DNA of 64,000 nt from Nitrosopumilus zosterae (GTDB lineage: Archaea; Thermoproteota; Nitrososphaeria; Nitrososphaerales; Nitrosopumilaceae). Shown here one piece after another: positions 1 through 7,915 of this stretch; position 1 is the first letter of the stretch, and each line of letters begins with the position of its first letter. The DNA lies in NCBI RefSeq assembly GCF_025998175.1, contig NZ_AP026695.1, positions 994,760 through 1,058,759 of the forward strand. Reading direction: 5' to 3'. The notes beneath the pieces were generated by a model, which saw nothing but the letters and a program-made list of their open reading frames with translations, searched no databases and had not been told where the DNA came from. A program made the translations under genes and the position numbers.

Positions 1-193
1 GTTCCTCTTTGTCAAAGTCCATTGCCAAAGCTTTTCCAGCAGCAGATGGAGCGATAATTCCAGAGTTTGCCAAAAGACTGTCACTCATGGTAGTCTTTCC
101 GTGGTCAACGTGAGCGATAACACCAAAGTTTCGGATTTGATCCTTGTTCTTAATGATTTTAAGAACCTCTCCTGTTGACTTGAATTTTACCAT
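1..193 (-). CDS. fusA: Elongation factor 2 (aEF-2), N-terminal fragment
   Basis: This is the first 64 codons of the ribosomal translocase GTPase; the rest lies beyond the left edge. The reverse strand reads [17 protein letters not shown] followed by the G1 region [15 protein letters not shown], which is the P-loop of EF-2, and then a switch I approach ([15 protein letters not shown]). The AHVDHGKTT motif with the extra residues before it is typical of archaeal and eukaryotic EF-2 rather than EF-1A. The protein hydrolyses GTP to move tRNA and mRNA on the ribosome and carries diphthamide near its C-terminus, which is not visible here. Confidence 0.93.
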   Translation of the reverse strand, partial: MVKFKSTGEVLKIIKNKDQIRNFGVIAHVDHGKTTMSDSLLANSGIIAPSAAGKALAMDFDKEE

Positions 194-236
194 ATTCGCA
201 GACCCTAATATTCAGCTATTAAACCTTAGCCTTAGA

Positions 237-1184
237 TCAGTAGATCATTTGATTTGAAACATTACGAATATTTTCTGCCGTGACAAAATGACATTCTCTC
301 TTCTTTTTCCTTTTGGCCTCATTAAGAGAAATGAATTGTGAAAAAAATATGCAGTAAACCATTTGAGAAATCTTTTCAGAGGGCATGTTTGGGTGAAGGA
401 CATTGATTCCAATCTTTTTGAGATTTTGCGCCAGTTGAGTGTTGTGAGAGTTTTTTGCCTCGAAAATTATTACGGTATCACCTTTTTTTGAAGAAAACAA
501 CTCCATGTGAGAGAACTGTTCTATTCTGCAATAGTGCGAATCATAGCCCAAAATTTCATAAAATTTTGCAGCGCAATACATGGCCAAAGGAAAGGTATGG
601 AAATTTCCCAAGACAAAAAGCCTCTTTGAGATTTTTGCTTTTTTTGCGTCAGATTTTGCTTTAAGAAATAGCACGTTATTTTTTGGAATGGTTATTTTTC
701 TTACAAGGGAAACGCATGTGAGGGCGCTTTCTAAAAAAGATATGCTGCCAGCAGTAAAGACGCCATGGTTTCCGGCAGTAAGCAGAATGGTGTCATCAGA
801 TATTTTTGCCAATTTGCTTTTAGGTTGAGAGGTTATCGCAGTTGTTTTTTTTGCAATTGTTGCAACTCTAATGTTGGTAATGGTATTTCCAGATATAGAT
901 ACAAAATAGACATGTTTTGATTTTACTAATTCTCTATTTGAATACAAATCTAACGGGTCCATTGCTTTTACAAGACCATTTGAAAATGATTCTGCCAACA
1001 TTGCAGATGCCAGAGAATCGCCACTGCCAGAAAACAGTGTGTTTTTTTGTAGATTTTCAGATATTGGATTTTGTTTTTGGAATGATTTTAAAAAATCTAA
1101 TTGAAGTTCTATGTCTTTCTCATATGCTGCAATTGAATTCACAATATCAAGATATTTCAGACATATATTAGAAAAACGATTCAA
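237..1184 (-). CDS. SIS-domain sugar phosphate isomerase-like protein
   Basis: This 315-residue protein has a sugar isomerase (SIS) fold. The phosphosugar-binding signature GSGDSLASAMLAE lies near residue 53, and a second SIS-like half (KRLFVLGNFHTFPLAM) starts near residue 185, giving the two-domain layout of phosphoglucose/phosphomannose isomerase-like proteins. The second half carries a catalytic-style His in HYCRIEQFSHMELFS. The exact sugar cannot be read from the sequence. It is divergently transcribed from mqnD across 41 bases, so the two promoters share a short region. Confidence 0.7.
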   Translation of the reverse strand: MNRFSNICLKYLDIVNSIAAYEKDIELQLDFLKSFQKQNPISENLQKNTLFSGSGDSLASAMLAESFSNGLVKAMDPLDLYSNRELVKSKHVYFVSISGNTITNIRVATIAKKTTAITSQPKSKLAKISDDTILLTAGNHGVFTAGSISFLESALTCVSLVRKITIPKNNVLFLKAKSDAKKAKISKRLFVLGNFHTFPLAMYCAAKFYEILGYDSHYCRIEQFSHMELFSSKKGDTVIIFEAKNSHNTQLAQNLKKIGINVLHPNMPSEKISQMVYCIFFSQFISLNEAKRKKKRECHFVTAENIRNVSNQMIY

Positions 1185-1225
1185 GACAGATTTTAGTATT
1201 TATTACGAGAATTTGGGAAATAAAT

Positions 1226-2053
1226 ATGGAAATTTCTGTAGGACATACTCCTGATTCGGATGACGCATTCATGTTTTATGGAATGTTTACAGGCAAAGTT
1301 CCATCTCCAGATTTTAAAGTGAATCATGTGATTGAAGACATTGAGAAACTAAATCGCAAAGCTACAGATCCAGAACTTGATGTCACAGCAGTTTCAGTTC
1401 ATGCATGTGCATACATACCAGGATATACGATTTTGAGAAGTGGCGGGAGTTTTGGAATAGGTTACGGGCCAATTGTGACAGCAAGAGAACAAAAATCAAT
1501 TGACGAACTAAAGAAATGCAAAATTGCAATTCCGGGAAAAATGACGTCTGCGTTTTTACTACTCCAGCTAATGATTGGAAAATTTGATTTTGTGGAGATG
1601 AATTTCAGTGAGATTCCGGAAGCAGTGAGAACAGGAAAAGTCGATGCAGGGCTAGTAATTCATGAAACCCAATTATCATACGCACAAGAGGGAAATGTCA
1701 AGATTTTAGATGTTGGAGAATGGTGGGATAAGACGACAGATGGTCTGCCTGTGCCTCTTGGAATCAATGTCATGAGGACAGATTTGGGCATGGATACAAT
1801 TGTAAAGTTTGACAAATATTTGCAATCATCGATTGAATTTGGTTTGAAGAATTTTGATGACGCGTTAGAATACGCGATGCAGTATGCCAGAGGAAAGAAA
1901 CGAGACTTGATTGAAAAGTTTGTAAAAATGTATGTTAATCAGGTCACAGTCAATATGGGGGATCCAGGTGAAAAATCAATCAGAAAACTCTTTGAGATGG
2001 CAAAAGAGAAAAAACTGGTTCCAGATTTTCAGATCAGTATAGCCACCAAGTAA
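1226..2053 (+). CDS. mqnD: 1,4-dihydroxy-6-naphthoate synthase (MqnD family)
   Basis: This 275-residue protein belongs to the MqnA/MqnD (DUF178) group, which has a periplasmic-binding-protein fold but acts as a cytoplasmic enzyme of menaquinone synthesis. The N-terminus VGHTPDSDDAFMFYGMFTGK and the motifs VSVHACAYI and GLVIHETQLSYA match MqnD, where the His in VIHE is important. MqnD cleaves cyclic dehypoxanthinyl futalosine to 1,4-dihydroxy-6-naphthoate. It has no signal peptide, which argues against a transporter binding protein. An MqnE-like gene lies 1.8 kb away on the other strand, so the futalosine route to menaquinone is supported by two enzymes in this window. Confidence 0.85.
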   Translation: MEISVGHTPDSDDAFMFYGMFTGKVPSPDFKVNHVIEDIEKLNRKATDPELDVTAVSVHACAYIPGYTILRSGGSFGIGYGPIVTAREQKSIDELKKCKIAIPGKMTSAFLLLQLMIGKFDFVEMNFSEIPEAVRTGKVDAGLVIHETQLSYAQEGNVKILDVGEWWDKTTDGLPVPLGINVMRTDLGMDTIVKFDKYLQSSIEFGLKNFDDALEYAMQYARGKKRDLIEKFVKMYVNQVTVNMGDPGEKSIRKLFEMAKEKKLVPDFQISIATK

Positions 2054-2079
2054 TTATAGAACAAAAAAAATTTCAAAAC

Positions 2080-2370
2080 ATGGGAGACGGAATTGGTGGT
2101 GCCGTGATTGGAATTCTAACAAACAATGCATTTGAACTACTTGTAAGCCACACCAGAAAAGATAATCAGGAAGAATACGGTAAAACAGAAAAAATCATGA
2201 TTGCAAAAGTGGATGATCCAGAACAACCGCAATACGGAGAAACGACCAAAGAAGATTTGGAGCGTGCATTGAAAGGGAAATTTGTATCATGCAATGTACA
2301 ATACAGAGATTCAAAGACGGATGTTCTTGTGTGCAATGTTTTTGTTCAAAAACCACCTGAAGGATTTTAA
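2080..2370 (+). CDS. Hypothetical 96-residue protein
   Basis: I do not recognise this small protein. It begins MGDGIGGAVIGILTNNAFEL and is otherwise hydrophilic with charged stretches. It follows mqnD on the same strand after 26 bases, so it may share the transcript. It has no cysteines beyond two isolated ones, no signal peptide and no membrane segment. Confidence 0.65.
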   Translation: MGDGIGGAVIGILTNNAFELLVSHTRKDNQEEYGKTEKIMIAKVDDPEQPQYGETTKEDLERALKGKFVSCNVQYRDSKTDVLVCNVFVQKPPEGF

Positions 2371-2440
2371 TTGCTAAATTTTGATCAAACTCTGTTTGAT
2401 ATCTCAGATGCTTTATTAGATTAAAAAGGCAAATTACAAT

Positions 2441-2563
2441 ATGAAAATATGTAAAAAATGTGACGTCTATATGGAAATTGTAAATACTCAAGAAAAGAGA
2501 AGAGGCAATGAACAAAAAAACATGCAGTCAGAATACTATTGTCCAAAATGCAACCATTTTTAG
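2441..2563 (+). CDS. Zinc-ribbon microprotein (40 residues)
   Basis: The frame starts with ATG and reads MKICKKCDVYMEI, with a C-terminal YYCPKCNHF. The two CxxC pairs at residues 4-7 and 34-37 would form one zinc ribbon. It lies 70 bases after the preceding gene on the same strand. The paired cysteines at both ends of such a short frame make it more likely to be a real gene than chance. Function unknown. Confidence 0.6.
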   Translation: MKICKKCDVYMEIVNTQEKRRGNEQKNMQSEYYCPKCNHF

Positions 2564-2625
2564 CATTAACGAATCTGATTTGAACAACACGCTTAAGTTA
2601 ACAATTCTAGCATAAAAATAGTGAT

Positions 2626-2899
2626 TTGAGTCTGATTTGTAAAAGATGCGATATCGAATTTCATGTGAGAACAGATAGAGAACTAATTTGTGAATCATGT
2701 AATGCGCAGTTGGATTTACTAGACAAAGAAAAAAAAAGTAAATGATGAAAGAATTAGGAAGCTTGAAGAGCACAAGAAATCAGAATTGGAAAATCCGACA
2801 TCAGAAGAGACCATGAAAAGGATAGAGCGCAATTTGCAAATAGAGTATAAAAAACGTGAGGGAATAATTAAAACGATCAAATCCAAAGACAGGTTCTAA
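2626..2899 (+). pseudogene. Zinc-ribbon small protein interrupted by a frameshift in a run of nine A
   Basis: From a TTG start the frame gives SLICKRCDIEFHV and LICESCNAQLDLLDKEKK, a two-CxxC zinc ribbon, then stops at 2743-2745. Dropping one A from the nine-A run at 2729-2737 joins it to a second frame that continues as a charged helix (ERIRKLEEHKKSELE, then IEYKKREGIIKTIKS) and ends at 2897-2899. The joined product would be about 90 residues: zinc ribbon plus coiled coil. It may be a pseudogene, a sequencing error, or a gene that depends on polymerase or ribosome slippage at the A run. Confidence 0.55.
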
Positions 2900-2969
2900 A
2901 ATTATTTTTAGAATAACATAAGAAATTCAAATATAATAAAAAATTCTGAGATAGGAAAATGCCTAATAT

Positions 2970-3272
2970 ATGATGAAATATCATCTATTATCGATGATTC
3001 TTGTAGACAGGAAAATACTCGCAGGAGGTCTTGCGATGATAATTGTCGGAATCATACTCGTAGTAAACATCAGTGCAACAATGCCTGCAGGCCAAGCAGG
3101 AATGACAGAAGAAGAAGTAGTTGATTTGCTCATTGCCCAACAAGAAAATCAAGACTATAACACATTGGCAGGAATCTTAATCGGGGTAGGATTTTTGTTG
3201 GTATTGATTAGTTTTGGAGCTAGAAGAAAGAAAGACAGTGCAAAAAGAAAGGAGAAAAAACCCGCCGAATAA
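2970..3272 (+). CDS. Small two-span membrane protein
   Basis: This 100-residue protein has two hydrophobic segments, about residues 18-36 (AGGLAMIIVGIILVVNIS) and 65-83 (LAGILIGVGFLLVLISFG), joined by an acidic loop, and a basic tail (RRKKDSAKRKEKK) that would face the cytoplasm. An internal ATG eight codons in, at MILVDRK, is an equally good start. I do not recognise the family. Confidence 0.6.
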   Translation: MMKYHLLSMILVDRKILAGGLAMIIVGIILVVNISATMPAGQAGMTEEEVVDLLIAQQENQDYNTLAGILIGVGFLLVLISFGARRKKDSAKRKEKKPAE

Positions 3273-3286
3273 TCAAAAAATTATTT

Positions 3287-3394
3287 TCAATGTAATTCAA
3301 ATTTCTTTTTACAGTTACCGCAAAATCGTTGTTTAGTTTTTCTACTCTCAGTTCCCAACGGTGAACCACACCTATTACATTTTTCTTTAATCAT
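3287..3394 (-). CDS. Zinc-ribbon microprotein (35 residues)
   Basis: The reverse strand encodes MIKEKCNRCGSPLGT followed by RFCGNCKKKFELH. The CxxC pairs at residues 6-9 and 25-28 are a classic minimal zinc ribbon, and the rest is strongly basic. It faces the membrane-protein gene on the other strand. Too short for most gene callers, but the cysteine pattern is hard to obtain by chance. Confidence 0.6.
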   Translation of the reverse strand: MIKEKCNRCGSPLGTESRKTKQRFCGNCKKKFELH

Positions 3395-3561
3395 TTTAGG
3401 TTCTTAAATCCCCGTAGGATGGTTTCATCTTTCCATTGGAAGTAAACAGTAGTATAAGTAATTAGTCATTTATCAAAATTTTATTATTAAAAAACACATA
3501 CGTAAACTCATCAATTTGCCATAGAAGATATAATTATGTAAAAAATCATTGTAAAACAATC

Positions 3562-3867
3562 TTGATTCAGGCTGAAATTTCCATATATCCGATGGCCACA
3601 AAGACTACAAGTGCAAGTTTTTACATTGCAAAGGCAATTGAATCAATTCAGAATATTGAGAATTTAAGATACCAAGTGAATCCCATGGGAACAATTTTGG
3701 AATCAGACAACATCGATGTAATTAATGGTGCTGCAAAAACAATGATGGAAGTAGTTCACAATCTTGGAATTGCAAGAGTCGAGGTTGTGATAAAAATTGA
3801 TTCAAGAAGAGACAAACAGGTTAGGATGGAAGAAAAATTAGAGTCTATAAAAAAGCAAATGACTTAG
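3562..3867 (+). CDS. MTH1187-family thiamine-binding protein
   Basis: This 101-residue protein matches the MTH1187/YqgV (PF01910) family: an N-terminal beta strand MIQAEISIYPMATKTTS, a helix with YIAKAIESI, and the conserved NPMGTILES. Members are small ferredoxin-like cytoplasmic proteins that bind thiamine or related compounds. The start is a TTG. The gene ends four bases into the 3' end of mqnE, which runs the opposite way. Ligand binding is family knowledge, not visible here. Confidence 0.75.
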   Translation: MIQAEISIYPMATKTTSASFYIAKAIESIQNIENLRYQVNPMGTILESDNIDVINGAAKTMMEVVHNLGIARVEVVIKIDSRRDKQVRMEEKLESIKKQMT

Positions 3868-4961
3868 AATTCTCGCAATATTCCAAAATGGGTATTTCTC
3901 TGTGCAGGGGATCGTCCAATTTCTTTTACCATGGTTGCCAGTTCTTCAATGGATGACGCAGTAGGTTTTCCTGCAGCACGATAGATTTCCTCAGAAAATG
4001 CAGTTCCGACTAAATCGCTTCCTCCATTTGACAATGCAACTTGAGCAAGCTTCTTTCCATATGCAACCCAATAAACGGAGATATTGTTTAGAACATTTGC
4101 AAGCATTAATCTGGACAATGCTATTATCTTCAGATCATATAACGATGAACATTCATTATTGACTAGATGCTGTTGCTCTAGTTCAGTATTATCCAAACTA
4201 AACTTTAACGGAATTAATGTGATGAATCCTTTGGTCTTTTTTTGTAATTCGCGAATTTTAATTAAATGATCAATGATGTGTTCAGGTTTTTCTATATGTC
4301 CGTATAGCATTGTGACATTACTTTGAATTCCCATGTTATGTGCCTCTTCAATGACATCAAGCCACTGTTGCCCAGTACATTTTCCCCTGACAATCTTATC
4401 CCGGATATCAGGATGAAATAGTTCTGCTCCTCCACCAGGCATTGAATCAAGCCCTGCATCCTTGAGACGAGATAGAATTTCTTTGGTAGAATTTTTAGTT
4501 AACTTGGATAAAAAGAAAATCTCAGCTGCTGTAAGTGCTTTGATGTTTAGTTGAGGATGATTCTTTTTGATAACTTTCATCATGTCTTCATAATATTCCA
4601 GCGGAAGTGTCGGATGAAATCCACCTACAATATGAACTTCAGTTGCGCCCATCTGTTCTGCAATGCCGACGCGTTGTTCGATTTCTTGAGAAGTTAGGGT
4701 ATATGCATCATCAGCGCCATCTTTCCTGTAAAAGGCGCACATCTGACAGCTTGCAGCACACACATTGGTATAGTTCATGTAGTAAGACGCCGCAAAAGTG
4801 ACAGTATCCCCAACTAGTTTTTTTCGCGAATTGTCTGCAACAGCGGCAAGAATGTGTTGGTTGTCATAATTCATCAGTTCAAGGCCGTCTTTATAGGACA
4901 ATTCCTCCCCGGCTATTGCACGATCTAATGCTTGAGAATCCCCAACCAGTTGCCCTAACAT
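3864..4961 (-). CDS. mqnE: Aminodeoxyfutalosine synthase (MqnE), radical SAM
   Basis: This 365-residue radical SAM enzyme has the cluster motif CAASCQMCAFYRKDG near residue 69, with the CxxxCxxC spacing that binds the 4Fe-4S cluster and SAM. The later motifs DSMPGGGAELF and TMLYGHIEKPEHIIDHL are characteristic of MqnE; the related MqnC and the F420 enzyme CofH differ there. MqnE joins chorismate-derived 3-enolpyruvylbenzoate to an adenosyl radical, the first committed step of the futalosine menaquinone pathway. With mqnD at 1226-2053 the window holds two steps of the pathway. MqnC or CofH identity remains a minor alternative. Confidence 0.83.
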   Translation of the reverse strand: MLGQLVGDSQALDRAIAGEELSYKDGLELMNYDNQHILAAVADNSRKKLVGDTVTFAASYYMNYTNVCAASCQMCAFYRKDGADDAYTLTSQEIEQRVGIAEQMGATEVHIVGGFHPTLPLEYYEDMMKVIKKNHPQLNIKALTAAEIFFLSKLTKNSTKEILSRLKDAGLDSMPGGGAELFHPDIRDKIVRGKCTGQQWLDVIEEAHNMGIQSNVTMLYGHIEKPEHIIDHLIKIRELQKKTKGFITLIPLKFSLDNTELEQQHLVNNECSSLYDLKIIALSRLMLANVLNNISVYWVAYGKKLAQVALSNGGSDLVGTAFSEEIYRAAGKPTASSIEELATMVKEIGRSPAQRNTHFGILREF

Positions 4962-5035
4962 GTTATTTCATGTTCTCATCATGATATATTCCTTATAGTC
5001 TCAAAAGATAAGTAATCCAAACTAGTATTATCTGC

Positions 5036-5209
5036 ATGGTACTTCCGTTAGTTGATGAGCACAAACCAAAATGTTACTTGTGTCATGAAGGATTTGAAAA
5101 CATCGAAAAGCTAAGAGAGCATCAAAAATTAAAGCATAAAGAATTCTCAGAATCACACGAAAATAACATTAAGAGACAGCCAGCACCTGGCGATGTCACT
5201 GTGTTTTAG
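5036..5209 (+). CDS. C2H2 zinc-finger small protein (57 residues)
   Basis: The frame begins with ATG and contains CYLCHEGFENIEKLREHQ followed by KLKH, a textbook C2H2 finger (C-x2-C-x12-H-x4-H) with the conserved aromatic and Leu between the ligands. A short polar tail follows. Archaeal single-finger proteins of this kind are thought to bind nucleic acids or protein partners. Its last codons overlap the 3' end of the TPR gene on the other strand by 14 bases. Confidence 0.72.
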   Translation: MVLPLVDEHKPKCYLCHEGFENIEKLREHQKLKHKEFSESHENNIKRQPAPGDVTVF

Positions 5210-5690
5210 ATTTCTTTTTTATTGATCTTAGCAAATCTTGAGCAAGTTCTTTTGAGATATTTGCCAAATCATAATCTTTGTCAATAGATAGTGCTTTTTT
5301 GAAATGCTTTATCGCATCTTGTAATTCTCCAATTTCCCCTAATGAGAGACCTTTGTATGCAAGCGCCATTGCACATTTTTTATCAATTTTCAGAGCTACA
5401 TCATAACATCCTATTGCCTCAAGATATCTTTGATCTGAATGCAATGCAGTTCCTTTATTCAGTATTGCATCAAGAAAATTAGGGGAAATTGCAAGGGCTT
5501 TGTCATATGTTCGGATTGCTTGTTTTATTCGACCCATGTTTTGGAGGGTCACTCCCTTGTCTACTAGGGCATTAATATTGTCAGGTTCTTCCCTGAGTAC
5601 TAAATCATATAATCTAAGTGCATCATCAAAATTCTCCTCATCGGCAAACTCAAAGGCTTGGGCTAGCATCTTATCTACTTTATCGCTCAT
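5196..5690 (-). CDS. TPR repeat protein
   Basis: The protein carries about four tetratricopeptide repeats; examples are ALRLYDLVLREEPDNINALV, AIRTYDKALAISPNFLDAIL and AIGCYDVALKIDKKCAMALA, each ending in the Pro/Ala pattern of TPR helix B. TPR arrays hold protein partners. I chose the ATG at 5690 (MSDKVDKM) over an upstream TTG at 5729 because the extra 13 residues are hydrophobic and unlike a TPR N-terminus. A second, shorter TPR gene lies downstream at 6028-6255. Confidence 0.78.
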   Translation of the reverse strand: MSDKVDKMLAQAFEFADEENFDDALRLYDLVLREEPDNINALVDKGVTLQNMGRIKQAIRTYDKALAISPNFLDAILNKGTALHSDQRYLEAIGCYDVALKIDKKCAMALAYKGLSLGEIGELQDAIKHFKKALSIDKDYDLANISKELAQDLLRSIKKKSKTQ

Positions 5691-5879
5691 AATCTTTGAT
5701 AACATTTTGTTAATAATATAGATTGACAAAAAGTAAACTATGGATTCACTTAATCATGAAACTATGATTTTTGTGTCTTTATCCAATAAAACAACGTGGC
5801 TTCAATGTTAAGAATTGACTTCAAGTGAGATGAAATCAACTAGGGATTTGTTTATCCGTTTAGCAGATTTCACAATCTC

Positions 5880-5966
5880 ATGAGTTACAACAATGGAATT
5901 CAAGACGATTATGACGGATTCGATGATGACATCGATTCAGAGTCAGAGTATGACTTTGAGGATTAA
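5880..5966 (+). CDS. Possible acidic microprotein (28 residues)
   Basis: The frame MSYNNGIQDDYDGFDDD continues with six more acidic residues and ends in DFED. It is extremely acidic and rich in Asp, Glu, Tyr and Ser. It stands alone between two TPR genes and starts with ATG. Low complexity and short length make the call uncertain. Confidence 0.35.
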   Translation: MSYNNGIQDDYDGFDDDIDSESEYDFED

Positions 5967-6027
5967 TCATCATCCCTGTTTATTTTTTTAATGTTGGGAA
6001 AGAACATCGCAAGACGGTAGCGTAAAA

Positions 6028-6255
6028 TCATGATGCATTTTTATCTCGTGGGTCAATTTCCAAGGATTTGTTAAAGCATTCCATGGATTCCTCGTATCTG
6101 CCCAAACTTCGAAGTGCAACGCCTTTGTAGTTCCAAAGATCAGGATCATTTTGATTCAAAAGAAGAGCCTGCTCAAAAAAACCCAAGGCTTCATCAAACT
6201 TTCCATCATCCATTAATGATTGCCCCTTTTCAACAAGATCTTGAATTTGACTCAT
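6028..6255 (-). CDS. Short TPR protein
   Basis: This 75-residue protein has two TPR units: ALGFFEQALLLNQNDPDLWN and SMECFNKSLEIDPRDKNAS. It starts with ATG (MSQIQDLVEKGQSL) and is the length of a two-repeat adaptor. It is a probable paralogue of the gene at 5196-5690. Partner unknown. Confidence 0.72.
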   Translation of the reverse strand: MSQIQDLVEKGQSLMDDGKFDEALGFFEQALLLNQNDPDLWNYKGVALRSLGRYEESMECFNKSLEIDPRDKNAS

Positions 6256-6341
6256 AAATTACAATGAATTTCGATTGTATTAAATCTGAACCCAACCATA
6301 ACAAGGAAAAATAAAAAACTGAACAAATTTACACGCATTGA

Positions 6342-6366
6342 GTGAAAATTTAAATAAATTTTTCAC
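6342..6366 (+). promoter_or_regulatory. Imperfect palindrome, likely operator of the Lrp/AsnC gene
   Basis: The sequence has arms GTGAAAA (6342-6348) and TTTTCAC (6360-6366) around an A/T centre and ends 11 bases before the ATG of the Lrp/AsnC gene at 6378. Lrp-family regulators bind such A/T-centred palindromes and usually repress themselves. Autoregulation is an inference from position and shape. Confidence 0.5.
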
Positions 6367-6377
6367 TATAATCAATC

Positions 6378-6821
6378 ATGAATTTAGACAGTACAGATGA
6401 AAAAATTCTCAAAAATTTAATGATGGATGCAAGGCAATCGGCAAGACAGCTTGCATTGAAATTAGGCATGTCAACTGTCACAGTGCTATCCAGAATCAAA
6501 AAATTAGAAAAAGAGAAGATCATCAAAGGATATACTGCAACTATTGATCATGAAAAAATAGGATATTCACTAACTGCGATTATTGAGATTGTGGCAAAAA
6601 ATGATAAAATTGTAGACATGGAAGAAGAGATATCAAAATTTGAAAACGTGTGTGGGGTATATGACATTACAGGTTCAACAGATACAATAATTATTGCAAA
6701 ATTCAAAGAAAGAAATGAATTGAGCAAGTTTGTAAAGGGTCTTGCAACCATTCCAAATGTGGAAAATACAATCACTCATGTGGTTCTAAATACAGCAAAA
6801 GAAGATTTTCGACTAACGTAG
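6378..6821 (+). CDS. Lrp/AsnC family transcriptional regulator
   Basis: This 147-residue regulator has the N-terminal helix-turn-helix of the family (DEKILKNLMMDARQSARQLA, then KLGMSTVTVLSRIKKLEKEK) and a C-terminal RAM ligand-binding domain from about residue 65 (SLTAIIEIVAKND) with the conserved GVYDITGSTDTIIIAKF. Such proteins bind amino acids or related effectors and assemble as octamers. A palindromic site overlaps its promoter. It is followed after 5 bases by a membrane J-domain gene, probably on the same transcript. Confidence 0.88.
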   Translation: MNLDSTDEKILKNLMMDARQSARQLALKLGMSTVTVLSRIKKLEKEKIIKGYTATIDHEKIGYSLTAIIEIVAKNDKIVDMEEEISKFENVCGVYDITGSTDTIIIAKFKERNELSKFVKGLATIPNVENTITHVVLNTAKEDFRLT

Positions 6822-6826
6822 GAAAA

Positions 6827-7378
6827 ATGAACCGAATCAGTGTTTTTGCAATTTTATTGATTATTTTTGGAACATTACAAACAGCATATCCACAATCAAA
6901 CAATCTAGATATGGAATTAGAAGTCACAGATGAAGAGAAAATTATTCTTTTTTCTGGTTTTGCAATTGCAGTGATTGCAATCTTTATGTTTTTGGCAAGA
7001 GACATCATACTTCGAAAAAAAACATCTTATGATAAAGAAGAACATGAATCAAAAAAGGAGAAAACTTATGAAAAATACCATTCTGACTGGGGAGATGATT
7101 ATGAAGAGTTGGGAACAAGAAAAAACAGTAAAGAAGACAGAGAATTCAGGGATGCCGTATTGAATAATGAACTTCCAAACTATTACAAAATTTTAGGATT
7201 GTCAAAAGACGCCACACAAGAAGAGATAAAAAAGAATTTCAGGGAACTTGCAAAAAAAAATCATCCAGATAAAACAAAAGAAGATTCTGAGAAACAAATG
7301 ATGGAATTGAACAAGGCATACGAAATACTTTCAGATAAAGAAAATAAAGAGAAATATGATAGATATCTTACAGACTAG
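6827..7378 (+). CDS. Membrane-anchored J-domain protein (DnaJ-like)
   Basis: This 183-residue protein starts with a signal-like segment (FAILLIIFGTLQTAYPQ), has one membrane span at about 42-59 (IILFSGFAIAVIAIFMFL), a charged linker, and a C-terminal J domain from about 116 (NYYKILGLSKDATQEEIKK). The HPD triad in KKNHPDKTKEDSE is the contact with DnaK/Hsp70. It lacks the Gly/Phe and zinc-finger regions of true DnaJ, so it is a type III J protein that could recruit Hsp70 to the membrane. It likely shares an operon with the upstream Lrp gene. Confidence 0.82.
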   Translation: MNRISVFAILLIIFGTLQTAYPQSNNLDMELEVTDEEKIILFSGFAIAVIAIFMFLARDIILRKKTSYDKEEHESKKEKTYEKYHSDWGDDYEELGTRKNSKEDREFRDAVLNNELPNYYKILGLSKDATQEEIKKNFRELAKKNHPDKTKEDSEKQMMELNKAYEILSDKENKEKYDRYLTD

Positions 7379-7779
7379 ACAGAATTTAGTTTGACTATAA
7401 TCATACTAAGTTCAATTGAATTTGGGGTCTGAACACTGTTTGTGAGATTTGTAAATATTTCCAGATTTTGAGGTTTCCCTTCAGATTCAATTTCAGTCAC
7501 AATTTGAAGTTCACCAAATTCTGTATTAGGCCCCAACATCTTTTTTGTCAATAGAGGAACTATAGAAAGATCTTCAACAACACCTTTCATCTTATAGGCA
7601 AATGTATCAGAAAAATAAACACCCCCGCGAGTAGTAGGCTCATTTACAGGTACTGGAGAATTGGCAATCGAGACATTAATCATAGGATACAAAACACCGT
7701 TTAGATTTAGACTGTATTTGGGAGTATTGTTCTTGATGAACAATATCAGAGATTCAAGCAAATCAGGGTTGACAGACAT
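7375..7779 (-). CDS. Hypothetical 134-residue protein
   Basis: I do not recognise the family. The protein is soluble, with alternating strands and no cysteines. Its 3' end overlaps the stop of the J-domain gene on the opposite strand by four bases. The clean ATG (MSVNPDLLESLILFIKNNTP) and length support a real gene. Confidence 0.65.
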   Translation of the reverse strand: MSVNPDLLESLILFIKNNTPKYSLNLNGVLYPMINVSIANSPVPVNEPTTRGGVYFSDTFAYKMKGVVEDLSIVPLLTKKMLGPNTEFGELQIVTEIESEGKPQNLEIFTNLTNSVQTPNSIELSMIIVKLNSV

Positions 7780-7915
7780 TAGAAAATACCTAATTCATAA
7801 TTCTATTGAGTGTTTCGAGAAATTCTCAATTACAGACTTTTACAGTAATTGTTTAGAAAAAGGTCATTTTGATGCTGACCAGTAGATCATCTTTAAAAAT
7901 AGGAATTACATTCTT

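Noticed and set aside
455-1171. Several + strand frames under the SIS-domain gene
   Set aside because: They lie wholly inside the SIS-domain gene, have no family resemblance and show the composition of antisense frames.
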